Shown piece by piece: positions 1 to 8,851 of a stretch of 64,000 bases of DNA. The translations under genes and the position numbers were made by a program. Numbering within the stretch: position 1 is the stretch's first letter; each line of letters opens with the position of its first letter. The DNA is from Pseudoalteromonas luteoviolacea (lineage in GTDB: Bacteria; Pseudomonadota; Gammaproteobacteria; Enterobacterales; Alteromonadaceae), in the NCBI RefSeq assembly GCF_000814765.1, contig NZ_JWIC01000010.1, positions 72,001-136,000 on the forward strand, written 5' to 3'. The notes below the pieces were generated by a model. That model saw nothing but the letters and a program-made list of their open reading frames with translations, was not told the DNA's origin and searched no databases.

Positions 1-255
1 CTGTGCAAGATTGAGTTTATTGAAACTATTGAGCTGCTGTTGCCAAGACTGTTGCTTGTGCTTGATATCACGTGCAACGGCTTTAGCGACCACACGCTTA
101 ATATCTGCGACTTGAAAACTCGCTGTGTTGTAATGATCTATCGACTTTAGCGAGGCACTGATGCCCTCTATCGCCTTCGTTGTCTGCGCGCTAACCTGGC
201 CACTATGCAACGTAAGCGCTGCGGTCCATGCCGCGAACTTAAGTAACTTGTACAT
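1..255 (-). CDS. Exported protein of unknown function, partial (3' end outside window)
   Basis: An open frame runs from an ATG at 255 to the window edge without a stop, giving 85 visible residues. It begins with a short basic stretch (MYKLLK) and a hydrophobic run ending at an Ala-x-Ala-like site (VSAQ), which looks like a Sec signal peptide. The mature part is rich in Lys, Gln and Ala and probably helical. A Shine-Dalgarno AAGGAA lies just upstream of the ATG. A different frame starting at 260 gives a shorter, Arg-rich ORF that I consider a shadow. I do not recognise the family. Confidence 0.6.
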   Translation of the reverse strand, partial: MYKLLKFAAWTAALTLHSGQVSAQTTKAIEGISASLKSIDHYNTASFQVADIKRVVAKAVARDIKHKQQSWQQQLNSFNKLNLAQ

Positions 256-697
256 AACATTTCCTTGAAATAATCCGTGTGTGTGTTCAAAAACATCTGC
301 ATTGCAGTATTTAATCGCCTAGCAACGATAAAACAGCTCACTAAATTTATCAAGATATTAATAATGAATTAACATGTTAATTTTCAATGTTACTCTATCA
401 CAATGAAAAATATAGATAATCTCACTGCACTCTCGAAATAAATAATAATATATTATTTTGCAATAATTTGATTTGGTTGATAATTAAACAACGGGGCGAA
501 GTCAATTCAATTCGAGTTTAGGTAATACGCCTATGCCAGATAATTTGACACACTGGCAAGGATTGCTGTTTTATGGTGGAAGTAAGCTGTTGACTAATAT
601 GAACTTTTTGTGGGTTTTATATAAAACACGGGCTGTATTCGCGGTAAGATACCGACATAAAAAGGTTGATGGAGGCTCAATACGCCCCCTTCACATG
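256..697. other. AT-rich intergenic stretch, no supported gene
   Basis: This stretch separates two leftward genes. It is AT-rich, with many TAAT and TTAATT runs that could hold the promoter of the leftward exported protein. A 74-codon rightward ORF at 533-757 overlaps the next gene, has no recognisable domain and no good ribosome site, so I do not call it. I see no tRNA, convincing terminator or repeat. Confidence 0.5.
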
Positions 698-1078
698 TTA
701 TTTTTCGATAGGATACAGTGTAATTTCAATGCCTGCGCCAATAGCAGAAATTCTTAATAAAGTATCTACATCGATGGCTTGTGAATAGCATTTTGGCGTT
801 TCACCCGAAACAAAACCAATATCAAATGTGCGTTTTTTACATCCCAGCCACTGTTTAAGCGCAGCTTTTGAACATGACTCAATCAGTTCACACAGATGAT
901 TAATCGCTTTGTTTGGACTATTCACTTCAGCACTCGCTTCAATGCGCGCCAGCTCACGATATTCATCTTTATCATAATGCAACACGACAGCATTACGCTT
1001 TAGGTCTTCAACCAAAGCGGAGATGTCATGTTTGGATTCTAATTCTAAGTCGACATTTAAAAATTGGATTTCTGACAT
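698..1078 (-). CDS. Hypothetical cytoplasmic protein
   Basis: This is a 126-residue acidic protein with no signal peptide or membrane segment. I chose the internal ATG at 1078 (MSEIQFLNVDLELES) because the protein reads as a soluble alpha/beta domain from there. The longer frame to 1144 would add a 22-residue stretch of unlike composition. The C-terminal part has FDIGFVSG and ends in a hydrophobic, strand-like segment (GAGIEITLYPIE). It stands alone between an AT-rich gap and a divergent PepSY gene. I do not recognise a named family; the strand pattern is vaguely like small immunity-type proteins, but that is only an impression. Confidence 0.6.
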   Translation of the reverse strand: MSEIQFLNVDLELESKHDISALVEDLKRNAVVLHYDKDEYRELARIEASAEVNSPNKAINHLCELIESCSKAALKQWLGCKKRTFDIGFVSGETPKCYSQAIDVDTLLRISAIGAGIEITLYPIEK

Positions 1079-1255
1079 TGCGAATGCGATACCTTGCTTT
1101 ATGGATGGGCCTCTCGCCCAATTGTTATACACTGCCACCACCAACCGACCAACATATTAAGTCATAAGTCATACTTTTGGGTGCGACAATTTGTCACTTC
1201 GGATTTTACGCCAATTTCATTAAGCTATCAGCAATTTTGACTAAAAAACAGAGCA

Positions 1256-1960
1256 ATGATTAAAACTGCATTAAAACCCGCCAGAAAAGTACATAAATAT
1301 CTGGGTTATTTACTGGCACTACAGATCTTCGCATGGTTGCTAGGAGGATTAGTGATGAGTGCAATTCCTCTCGAAATGGTGCATGGCAAACACTTAGCAA
1401 ATAGGCAGATAGATAACCCCTTTAGCGCCGCTGATTACACGGCCAGTTTAGATGGTCTAAAGCAGCAAGTATCTGAACTTAAAAGCATAGAATACAAGCA
1501 CTTCCTTGATATCCCTATCATAAAGTTAAACGCCGAACATACGGCTTATTTTCACGGTAAAACGGGCTCTTTACTGCCACCACCCAACCAAGCAAATATA
1601 GAACAACAAGCTAAAGCACACTACATGGGTAATGCAGATATCGCTCAGGCAACCCTAATGCCAGTAGGTCCAAGAGAAGTGCAATATCGTAAAGATATTT
1701 GGCAAGTCACCTTTAATGATAAAGTGAGCACAACCATTTACCTCGATAGTAAAAGTGGTCAAGTGATCACCGTACGCAGTACGATATGGCGTATTTTTGA
1801 TTTCTTCTGGATGTTGCATATTATGGATTACGACGAAAGAGATGACTTTAATAACCCACTATTAATTTCTTTCTCAGCAACCAGCGTACTCTTCTGTATT
1901 TCAGGCTTAATACTATTATTCCAATCGCCACCTTGGAGACGCAGTCGTATACTGAAATAG
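1256..1960 (+). CDS. PepSY-domain inner membrane protein
   Basis: The protein has 234 residues. It starts with a basic segment (KPARKVHKYLGY) followed by a transmembrane helix at about residues 17-37. A periplasmic region at about 40-190 follows, then a second helix near the C-terminus at about 205-222 and a basic tail. The segment WQVTFNDKVSTTIYLDSKSGQVI is a PepSY-like beta pattern. The WRIFDFFWMLHIMDYDERDDFNNPLL portion matches the conserved helix-edge motif of PepSY-associated membrane proteins. Such proteins often accompany siderophore or haem systems, so a role in iron or redox handling is possible. It has no operon partner here: endA follows after a gap. Confidence 0.75.
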   Translation: MIKTALKPARKVHKYLGYLLALQIFAWLLGGLVMSAIPLEMVHGKHLANRQIDNPFSAADYTASLDGLKQQVSELKSIEYKHFLDIPIIKLNAEHTAYFHGKTGSLLPPPNQANIEQQAKAHYMGNADIAQATLMPVGPREVQYRKDIWQVTFNDKVSTTIYLDSKSGQVITVRSTIWRIFDFFWMLHIMDYDERDDFNNPLLISFSATSVLFCISGLILLFQSPPWRRSRILK

Positions 1961-2025
1961 CTATTATTAAACAGTAAAATGGGATAATCTGGGCGCAGTT
2001 TCGATGTTCACCTTAGGTGAGAGAC

Positions 2026-2676
2026 ATGGCGCATATCCCAATTTTCTGTTCGCTCTTTCTGTTCTTCTGTGCTCAACCTCTGGCCGCACAGACATTCAAG
2101 AGCTTTTATCAAACAAAGAAATACCTGAACCAGCAGCTCAGTGACCATACAAAAACATTGTATTGTGGTTGTGATATTAACCGCATTGGCAAAAAGCTCG
2201 CGCCAGATCCCCAAACATGTGGTTATCAGCCTAGAAACCCCACCACACGCAGCGGCAAACCAAACAGTCGAGCGACACGCGTTGAGTGGGAACATATTGT
2301 ATCCGCATGGGAGTTTGGACATCAGCTACAATGCTGGCAAGCCGGTGGGCGCAAAAACTGTCGCAAAGTCAGTGCTCAATTTCGCCGCATGGAAGCCGAT
2401 CCACACAACCTCGCGCCCGCAATCGGTGAGATAAATGGCGATCGCAGCAATTACCGATTTGGTATGTTACCCAACACCCCTTTTAGACATGGTGCGTGTG
2501 AAGTCAAAATCGACTTTAAACAGCGGGTAATAGAGCCGCCTATTTATGCAAGACAGCAAATTGCGCAGGCCTATTTTTATATGCAACGAACCTATGGCTT
2601 AAAAATCAGTGAAAAACAACAAAGGTTGTTCGAAGTATGGCGAAAAACAGAGCCAAAGCTTGCCCACTCACATTAA
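2026..2676 (+). CDS. endA: Endonuclease I (periplasmic or secreted DNase)
   Basis: Endonuclease I cleaves double-stranded DNA outside the cytoplasm. The family marks are plain: a Sec signal peptide (about residues 1-22, ending LAAQT), the EWEHIVSAWEFG motif near residue 88 that supplies the beta-beta-alpha metal His, and DPHNLAPAIGEINGDRSN near residues 130-145 with the metal-binding Asn and Asp. Length (216 residues) is normal for the family. I chose the ATG at 2026 because AGGTGA lies about 7 bases upstream; a GTG at 2017 is in frame. Cysteines in CGCD and CWQAGGRKNC fit a disulfide-bonded periplasmic enzyme. It appears monocistronic. Confidence 0.92.
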   Translation: MAHIPIFCSLFLFFCAQPLAAQTFKSFYQTKKYLNQQLSDHTKTLYCGCDINRIGKKLAPDPQTCGYQPRNPTTRSGKPNSRATRVEWEHIVSAWEFGHQLQCWQAGGRKNCRKVSAQFRRMEADPHNLAPAIGEINGDRSNYRFGMLPNTPFRHGACEVKIDFKQRVIEPPIYARQQIAQAYFYMQRTYGLKISEKQQRLFEVWRKTEPKLAHSH

Positions 2677-2715
2677 ACTCTTCATATGTTTGTATTTAAA
2701 ATAGTAACAAGCACT

Positions 2716-2735
2716 AATTAGATTGTAATCTAATT
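2716..2735. repeat. Perfect 9-2-9 inverted repeat between endA and the S41 peptidase gene
   Basis: AATTAGATT and AATCTAATT face each other across two bases. It lies in the 172-base gap, about 115 bases upstream of the peptidase start. It has no T-run, so it looks more like an operator than a terminator. No regulator is identified. Confidence 0.4.
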
Positions 2736-2848
2736 CAGCAATTGATAATTTGGCTTTAATATTGGAATTAAACGTACAATTGAAAGCATCCTCCACAAAA
2801 GCAGGTCTTCTAAATTGGGGTTGTGTAGTAAACGTTTAGGAACGGGAT

Positions 2849-4480
2849 ATGAAATTGAATAGTAGCAAGTTATACCTCGCACTCGGTATCGCATTGACAT
2901 CCACTCTCATCACTGGTTGTGGTGGTTCATCAGGAGGCGGCGTGACAAGCACACCGGTGAGCACGCCAGCAGTACCCGATACCACACCACCGTCATGGCA
3001 GGCTGGCCAATTTGATCCCTCTACTCGTTTCGCAAACCGTTGCGCTGCACCACGCAGCGGTATCGACCCATATGAGAATACAGCCTATCCAGATGTGGCC
3101 GGGACCATGATGCACGAAAAAATGTGGTTGCGTTCATTTAGTCATGAAACCTACCTATGGTACGACGAAATTATCGACAATGATCCGAACAGCTTTTCCA
3201 CTGTGGCCGCTTACTTCTCTCAATTAAAAACATTCCAAAAAACCGCCAGCGGTAGAGACAAGGATGAGTTTCACTTTAGCCAAAGCTACGAAGATTTTAA
3301 AAAAGAATCTCAAGATGGTGTGTCAGCAAGCTTTGGATTGACGTGGACCATTCCACAATTCCGTGCCGCCTATGTGGCCTATGTTAATGACAATACCCCC
3401 GCGGCCAATGCCGGTATTCAACGCGGTGACAGATTGCTGAAAGTCGGTGATCTCGATTTCGCAACATTCGATAGCCAAAATAGTGCGCAGTATAATCAAA
3501 TACTTACAGCATTCACGCCCAGTATCAATCAAGCAGTGACACTGACTTTACTCGATCGCAATGGGCAAGAGAAAACCGTGACTTTAACGGCACAGGACCT
3601 TCAACTTGCACCGGTAAAAAATACGCAAACCTTTGTTCATGAAGGTAAGAATGTGGGTTATGTGCAGTTCAATCAGTTTATTGCCAGTGCCCAGAGCGAT
3701 CTCATTGCTGCATTTCGACAATTTAGCGACGACAATATTAATGAGCTGATCCTAGATATGCGTTACAACGGTGGAGGTCTGGTATTTCAAGCTTCTCAAG
3801 TGAGCTACATGATTGCAGGCAATCAGTCGAATGGTCGTCCATTCTCTATAAAAACGCATAATGACAAACTAAGCAGTAGGAATGAACCACTTGAATTCGT
3901 CGATCGTTCGATTAATTGGACTACATTGCAATACAACAACGACCAGCTCCCTTCTCCGCAGATGCGACGTGTTTACGTGCTAACCACCAATGATACTGCC
4001 TCTGCCAGTGAAAGCGTCATCAACGCCCTCAGAGGGATCGATGTCGAGGTAATTTTAATTGGGGACAACACCCGAGGCAAACCGTTTGGTTTTGCGCCAG
4101 AACAAAACTGTGGCACCGTGTACTACACCATCCAAACCAAATCTGCCAACGCAAAAGGCTTTGGCGATTATGAAGATGGCTTTATGGTGACCCCCCAAGC
4201 AAACCTTGTCGGTGAAATCGGATTGGATGCAAAAGTACCTGGATGCAATATCAACGACGATTTTAGTAAAGATCTCGGTGACAAAAGTGAAGGGCTATTT
4301 GCCGCAGCATTGCATCATATTGCCACAGGTAATTGCCCAGCTTCAGAGCGACAAGAGAGAACATTTTACTCCGAAGCACCATCGGTTCCAGCGACATATC
4401 AAGGTATGACACCATTTAACGTGCCATTCAATCCACTCAAACATGGTGCCGTATATACGCGCATCACTGCGGATAACTAA
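2849..4480 (+). CDS. S41-family (C-terminal processing) peptidase, lipoprotein
   Basis: The 543-residue protein is predicted to be anchored to a membrane by a lipid: signal peptide with lipobox LITGC at residues 20-24, followed by a Gly/Ser-rich and Pro/Thr-rich linker. A PDZ-like segment (about residues 175-250, NTPAANAGIQRGDRLLKVGD) precedes the protease core. The core carries DMRYNGGG near residue 307 and NDTASASESV near residue 385, where the catalytic Ser of S41 enzymes falls. The ribosome site AGGAACGGG is strong. The next gene starts at the last base of this one, so the two are coupled. The phosphopantetheinyl transferase follows downstream. Its substrate is unknown. Confidence 0.85.
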   Translation: MKLNSSKLYLALGIALTSTLITGCGGSSGGGVTSTPVSTPAVPDTTPPSWQAGQFDPSTRFANRCAAPRSGIDPYENTAYPDVAGTMMHEKMWLRSFSHETYLWYDEIIDNDPNSFSTVAAYFSQLKTFQKTASGRDKDEFHFSQSYEDFKKESQDGVSASFGLTWTIPQFRAAYVAYVNDNTPAANAGIQRGDRLLKVGDLDFATFDSQNSAQYNQILTAFTPSINQAVTLTLLDRNGQEKTVTLTAQDLQLAPVKNTQTFVHEGKNVGYVQFNQFIASAQSDLIAAFRQFSDDNINELILDMRYNGGGLVFQASQVSYMIAGNQSNGRPFSIKTHNDKLSSRNEPLEFVDRSINWTTLQYNNDQLPSPQMRRVYVLTTNDTASASESVINALRGIDVEVILIGDNTRGKPFGFAPEQNCGTVYYTIQTKSANAKGFGDYEDGFMVTPQANLVGEIGLDAKVPGCNINDDFSKDLGDKSEGLFAAALHHIATGNCPASERQERTFYSEAPSVPATYQGMTPFNVPFNPLKHGAVYTRITADN

Positions 4481-4881
4481 TGAAAGCTAAACTGCTTTTA
4501 AGTACGCTCGCGGCACTGTGCATCAGTGCCTGCAGCCATAGCCAAAGTACAGAACGGGTTCGACCCGCTCTACTCACTGAAGTGACTCCCTCGATACTCA
4601 CAGAATTGGGCCGCGCCATTGTGTCCTTGAAAGGGGGCACAGTGCCGACTTTGGCTATCGATGTATTTACGCAATCACCACAGCTGTTGCTCACACAGGG
4701 TCAATCACTGGAAAAGTATGCTGCGGGTATGACGAATACATCACTGTCGTCATTGCCGATCAGTGCGTTTGAATTGCAATTGCGCGATAACCGCTGCGTA
4801 CTTTACTATCCAAAATCAAGGCAGTTTGTGCCTTTGCAGTACGCCAAGTGCATTGCCTATAACAAAAAAGATCCTACTTAA
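4480..4881 (+). CDS. Small lipoprotein of unknown function
   Basis: The 133-residue protein has a short signal peptide ending in the lipobox ISAC at residues 16-19, so the mature protein starts at a lipidated Cys. The rest has no family I recognise. Two cysteines near the C-terminus (NRCVLYYP and AKCIAY) could form a disulfide. Its ATG overlaps the stop of the S41 peptidase (TAATG), which implies translational coupling and a shared job at the cell envelope. Confidence 0.7.
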   Translation: MKAKLLLSTLAALCISACSHSQSTERVRPALLTEVTPSILTELGRAIVSLKGGTVPTLAIDVFTQSPQLLLTQGQSLEKYAAGMTNTSLSSLPISAFELQLRDNRCVLYYPKSRQFVPLQYAKCIAYNKKDPT

Positions 4882-4952
4882 ACGCAGACCCCCTGACTTG
4901 CATCCACAATGGGGATCAGAGACACTAGGGCGGTTAAGCCAAGGAGTCATTT

Positions 4953-5642
4953 ATGCACATCGCCCCCGCGTCCCCTTTTACACCGCAATTACCCTATGTT
5001 TATCGCTGTATGGTGTTTAGCCCTGATATTTATCAAGATGCTGACTATGCGCATTTCAATCAACCTCTTCCTGATAAATTACATCGCGCAGTGACAAAGA
5101 GAAAAGCGGAGTATCTCGCAGGCCGTGTTTGTGCTGCCAGTGCACTACAACCATTAGGACATACACATTTTGTTGTTCATAGCGCCGATGATCGCGCGCC
5201 TATTTGGCCTGAAGGGATCCGTGGCTCAATTACTCATAGTAAAGGGGTCGCGATGGCCGTCACCACAGATCAGCCTGACGTTCTTGGCATCGGGATCGAC
5301 ATAGAGCATCTGATGACAGACAAGCAGGAGTCAGAACTTCGCGGTCAAATCTTAAGAGATGATGAAACTGACGCTTTTACAGCACTTGGCCAAGATCATG
5401 AAAAGCCACTGACATTGGTGTTTTCGGCAAAAGAGAGTATTTATAAAGCGCTTTATGGCGTGGTAAGCGCCTTTTTTGGTTTTGATGCAGCAAAGCTCAT
5501 CGCCCATGATAGAGAGCATTTGCAGTTCATACTCACAACTGATCTCCACCCGACCTTACCAACAGGCACAGCAATCACCGTGCATTACCAAAGTACCCAT
5601 GACATGGTGCTGACTGAGTGTGTCCACCTCAATACGAATTGA
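4953..5642 (+). CDS. EntD/Sfp-type 4'-phosphopantetheinyl transferase
   Basis: The enzyme transfers 4'-phosphopantetheine from CoA to carrier-protein serines, turning apo NRPS, PKS and ArCP domains into holo forms. Diagnostic motifs are GIGIDIE near residue 114 (Mg2+-binding acids) and FSAKESIYKALY near residue 160 (W/F-x-x-KE-x-x-K core). RGSITHSKG near residue 90 is the conserved SxxH-type segment of EntD relatives. The 229-residue length fits. The ribosome site AAGGAG lies 6 bases before the ATG. It follows the two lipoprotein genes and ends at a bidirectional terminator facing the exporter gene. It is the only such enzyme in the window and the natural activator of the many carrier domains nearby. 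Confidence 0.9.
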   Translation: MHIAPASPFTPQLPYVYRCMVFSPDIYQDADYAHFNQPLPDKLHRAVTKRKAEYLAGRVCAASALQPLGHTHFVVHSADDRAPIWPEGIRGSITHSKGVAMAVTTDQPDVLGIGIDIEHLMTDKQESELRGQILRDDETDAFTALGQDHEKPLTLVFSAKESIYKALYGVVSAFFGFDAAKLIAHDREHLQFILTTDLHPTLPTGTAITVHYQSTHDMVLTECVHLNTN

Positions 5643-5649
5643 GCCACGC

Positions 5650-5675
5650 AAAAACGATGCTAAGGCATCGTTTTT
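5650..5675. terminator. Bidirectional intrinsic terminator between the PPTase and exporter genes
   Basis: An 11-base perfect stem (AAAAACGATGC / GCATCGTTTTT) encloses the loop TAAG. The T-run on one side and A-run on the other fit termination of both converging genes. Confidence 0.85.
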
Positions 5676-5693
5676 GCCACATTGATAGCGCGA

Positions 5694-7319
5694 TCACACC
5701 GCCCACTGATCCGCAAGACCGCTTTTTGCTTCTGTAAGACACCCGTTTTCCATACGTAATAGCCTATCAGCTAAGTGGAAATACTTATCATCATGGGTGA
5801 TCACAAATACCGTTTTCCCCTTTGCACTGAGCTCAGGTAGCAACTCTTTATAAAATACATCTTTGAACACAGGATCTTGATCAGCTGCCCATTCATCAAA
5901 GATATAAAACGGTCGATCCTCCAAATAGGTCACCACCAAAGCAAGACGTTTGCGCTGTCCTTGAGATAACTTTTGCGTTGTGAAGGCACCGTTCTGGATA
6001 GCCACTTTATGATGTAAGTTCAACTTTTTGATCAGCTTATTCCCTTTATCCTGTAAAACGGTATCTTGGCAATCAAGTAGCCTATCAAACAGGTGGAAAT
6101 CACTAAATACAGCACTGAATAATTGTCGATAACCATCTAGCTTAGAGGCAGTAATGTGTTCCCCATCTACATATAAGTCACCTTCTTTGGCAGGGTATAA
6201 ACCGCAAAGTAGCTTCGCAAATGTCGTCTTACCACTACCATTACCGCCCACAAGATAAATGACCTCACCTTTGTTCAATGTTAAGTTAATTGGTGTCAGC
6301 GCAAAGACTTCATCACTTTGCTCATGATAATACCCATGACTCAACGCTTTAAGCTCAATCTGACTAAAGTTGGTTAGTTCTGAACTTGATTGCTGCTCGA
6401 TAAGACGTAATTTAGCGGTCATCTCAGTGATGGTGTTTGCAGATGCTTTTGCTGCTGCCGCTTTTGGAATAGCCGCTAACATCACTTCAAGAGGTGTAAG
6501 CATATACAAAAACAACAGTGCAAAACCGGACATCACCTTGGTTTCATCTGTGCCTTGGCCAGTCAAGAAATAAAGCGTGCCACCAATAAAAGCAAAAATG
6601 CTGAAGCCACCCCATGAAGCGGCATAATGGTATATGGTCGCACCTTGTACACGACGTTTACGCAGCAGAGCAATGGTCTCCCCAATCACTTGTTCGACAA
6701 ATATACGACGTTTAGACTGGTGTAATTTAAGCTCTTTTGCACCATCATAAATTGAGTCAAACTGGTCGTAGAGTGAGTCCTGAATTTTCGCAGCCTCAGT
6801 GACCTTTTTAAATGCCGTTGCGTTGGCTAAGCTGTATCCGATCGATCCCACAATCAAAGTCAACACGGCAAACACAAAGACACGCCAGTCTAACCATGCC
6901 ATGTAAGCAAAACTGCCGAGCACAATCATGGCATTGGTCAAAATGCCCGGTAAGCGTTGGAAAAACTCCGAGACACGTAAACTGTGCTCGGTCAAGCAAG
7001 ATTTAATCTTGCCAGCACCTTGCGCTTCCACATCATTAAACACAGCGTTGACCACGTGTTCAGCAACCTGACGACGGACAGTCGCCTGACTTTGCTCGGT
7101 TAATTGCTCTGCAAATATTTTGGAGCATAGCTGTAGCGCAACGCCCACGACAGCCAAAATAGCAAAGTAGGTAAACTGCTCAGTACGCGCCTCAGGCGAG
7201 GCATTGATAATTTCATTGATCAACGCAACAAGGGCGACGCTGGCCAAACCAAATAAAGTACTGGTAATGGCTGTTGCCATAAATCGCCACCATGTGGCAC
7301 GAATTAGATTAGCAAGCAC
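5694..7319 (-). CDS. PvdE/SyrD-type cyclic-peptide ABC exporter (fused membrane and ATPase domains)
   Basis: One 541-residue polypeptide carries six predicted helices (about residues 1-290) and an ATPase domain. Walker A is GGNGSGKTT near residue 358, the signature is LSQGQRKR near 448, and Walker B with its unusual FDEWAADQDP is near 470. This architecture and the DEWAADQDP segment are typical of the cyclic peptide transporter family, whose member PvdE moves the acylated pyoverdine precursor into the periplasm. Here it probably moves the siderophore precursor to the PvdQ-like acylase encoded at 53695-56127. The start is a GTG with GAGAAG upstream. A PvdS-type promoter box lies 43 bases before it. 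Confidence 0.9.
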   Translation of the reverse strand: MLANLIRATWWRFMATAITSTLFGLASVALVALINEIINASPEARTEQFTYFAILAVVGVALQLCSKIFAEQLTEQSQATVRRQVAEHVVNAVFNDVEAQGAGKIKSCLTEHSLRVSEFFQRLPGILTNAMIVLGSFAYMAWLDWRVFVFAVLTLIVGSIGYSLANATAFKKVTEAAKIQDSLYDQFDSIYDGAKELKLHQSKRRIFVEQVIGETIALLRKRRVQGATIYHYAASWGGFSIFAFIGGTLYFLTGQGTDETKVMSGFALLFLYMLTPLEVMLAAIPKAAAAKASANTITEMTAKLRLIEQQSSSELTNFSQIELKALSHGYYHEQSDEVFALTPINLTLNKGEVIYLVGGNGSGKTTFAKLLCGLYPAKEGDLYVDGEHITASKLDGYRQLFSAVFSDFHLFDRLLDCQDTVLQDKGNKLIKKLNLHHKVAIQNGAFTTQKLSQGQRKRLALVVTYLEDRPFYIFDEWAADQDPVFKDVFYKELLPELSAKGKTVFVITHDDKYFHLADRLLRMENGCLTEAKSGLADQWAV

Positions 7320-7361
7320 GTTACTTCTCTTTTTTGATTCAATATTAGGACTAGATACAGG

Positions 7362-7385
7362 ACGAGAAGTCAGACAAAAAATTCA
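7362..7385 (-). promoter_or_regulatory. PvdS-type promoter box before the exporter gene
   Basis: On the minus strand the sequence reads TGAAT-N16-CGT, with the -10 part CTTCTCGTCC. This is one mismatch from the Pseudomonas iron-starvation box TAAAT-N16-CGT. The same CTTCTCGTCCTG occurs before the 18001 gene. The distance to the GTG start is 43 bases. Confidence 0.55.
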
Positions 7386-7548
7386 CTGCAAAAACCAGAT
7401 TTATATTACTAAATTAGGCCGAGTTAATGCCTTCACCCTATTTGTCATTTTATTCATACCATGCTTTCTGCCTCTCTCCTCTGTGTCATACCCTTACCAA
7501 AATTTCCCACTCAAGCAACAGGTTAAAAATAACAATGCATGAGAACAC

Positions 7549-7572
7549 TAAATCTTTTTGTCATTGACACGT
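7549..7572 (+). promoter_or_regulatory. PvdS-type promoter box before the DHB operon
   Basis: An exact TAAAT-N16-CGT lies 69 bases upstream of the isochorismate synthase ATG, in the 322-base gap between the divergent exporter and DHB genes. The gap holds this box and the exporter box; I see no Fur box in it. Confidence 0.65.
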
Positions 7573-7641
7573 CTTTAACACACATTCGCGGCTGACCATC
7601 ATGTCGGCAGCAGTTAAATGACAACGCAAAAAGGTTAAATT

Positions 7642-8847
7642 ATGCATGCAGGCGAAATATCTAACTTAGCGCAGGCTCAGTCTTTAGGCGAGTTTCTGCT
7701 CGATCAAGATTGTCTCTTTGTGTCAGGTGATAGCTGTTTACTTGGACAAGGTATAAAACATCGATTTAATTTACCCATAGCAAACACCGACTATTTAGTG
7801 AATGAACTACAAGCACAGCTGCGTCAGCATCAGGGTGACGATGACAACGTCATCGCGTTTGGTGTCCTGCCTTTTTGCAAATATCAAACTGCACAGTTCA
7901 TTATTCCTAAACACGTCGCCAAGTGGGATAAGAGTGTGTTTAGTCAATGGTTAAATACACAAACTGCTGATGCTAACCACCAAAAAAACACATTAAAAAA
8001 TGTGCACTATCTGCAAGATAGAAAACACTTCGAGCAAACAGTATCTGACGCCAAGCAGTTATTTAAAAAAGCGCTGTTAGAGAAAATAGTACTCAGTAAG
8101 CAAGTTGAATTAGAATTCGAACGCCCGCTCAATCGCAAGCATGTATTAAACCAATTACTCACGCAGAGTCAGTCAGGTTATCACTTTGCATTTCCCACAG
8201 AGCATGACTCTGTGCTGATGGGGGTCAGCCCTGAGTTGTTGCTGAGGAAACAAGATGAAACCGTTACCAGCAATCCTTTGGCAGGATCGATCCCGAGAGA
8301 TCCCTGTAACAAAGTGGAGGCACAGCGTCGTTCAGCCTTGTTCAATTCAAAAAAAGACAGATATGAGCATGCAGTCGTCATCGATGATATGCGCCAGCTG
8401 TTAGCCCCTGTGTGCGACAATTTATCGATCCCTGCGGAGCCCTCTTTACTACATACAGCCACCATGTGGCATTTGTCCACAGTGATATCAGGACATTTAA
8501 GAGATCCAGAGACCCATATTTTAGATCTGGCCAATCAACTGCACCCAACCCCGGCACTATGCGGCAAACCGACAAAGCCAGCTTACCAACATATTTTAGA
8601 TCTCGAAGGCCATGGTAGAGGCCTGTTTTCGGGGATCGTTGGCTGGTGCGATCAGCAAGGTAATGGCGAGTGGGTGGTGGTGATCCGTTGTGGAGAGCTC
8701 AAAGAGCACGTCGCTAAATTATTTGCAGGCGCTGGCATTGTCGCCGCCTCAGATCCTAGCTCTGAATGGCTAGAAACCGAAGCCAAACTCAAAACCATGC
8801 TGAACGCACTGTCTGTCCAGCAAGCCTATACTCAGTTTAACAAGTAA
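7642..8847 (+). CDS. entC: Isochorismate synthase (first step of 2,3-dihydroxybenzoate synthesis)
   Basis: It converts chorismate to isochorismate. The 401 residues match the EntC/DhbC family in length. Conserved segments are EKIVLSKQVELEF (about residue 150), SPELLLRK (about 196), the HPTPALCGKP signature (about 298), GLFSGIVGW (about 327) and the C-terminal VRCGELK...AGAGIVAASDPSSEWLETE that builds the Mg2+ site. It is the first gene of a five-gene rightward operon (C, E, B, free condensation enzyme, A) and lies under an exact PvdS-type box. Spacing to the next gene is 4 bases. The function assignment is firm; the symbol is by homology to enterobactin genes. Confidence 0.93.
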   Translation: MHAGEISNLAQAQSLGEFLLDQDCLFVSGDSCLLGQGIKHRFNLPIANTDYLVNELQAQLRQHQGDDDNVIAFGVLPFCKYQTAQFIIPKHVAKWDKSVFSQWLNTQTADANHQKNTLKNVHYLQDRKHFEQTVSDAKQLFKKALLEKIVLSKQVELEFERPLNRKHVLNQLLTQSQSGYHFAFPTEHDSVLMGVSPELLLRKQDETVTSNPLAGSIPRDPCNKVEAQRRSALFNSKKDRYEHAVVIDDMRQLLAPVCDNLSIPAEPSLLHTATMWHLSTVISGHLRDPETHILDLANQLHPTPALCGKPTKPAYQHILDLEGHGRGLFSGIVGWCDQQGNGEWVVVIRCGELKEHVAKLFAGAGIVAASDPSSEWLETEAKLKTMLNALSVQQAYTQFNK

Positions 8848-8851
8848 CATT

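Noticed and set aside
168..353. 61-codon leftward ORF
   Set aside because: Arg-rich low-quality frame over the 5' end of the exported protein at 1-255, which has a better start and a signal peptide.
533..757. 74-codon rightward ORF
   Set aside because: It overlaps the hypothetical gene on the other strand, has no domain, signal peptide or ribosome site.
2811..2835. TAAAT-N17-CGT before the S41 peptidase gene
   Set aside because: CGT is only 14 bases before the ATG, so a start site 6-7 bases further on would remove the ribosome binding site. Treated as a chance match.
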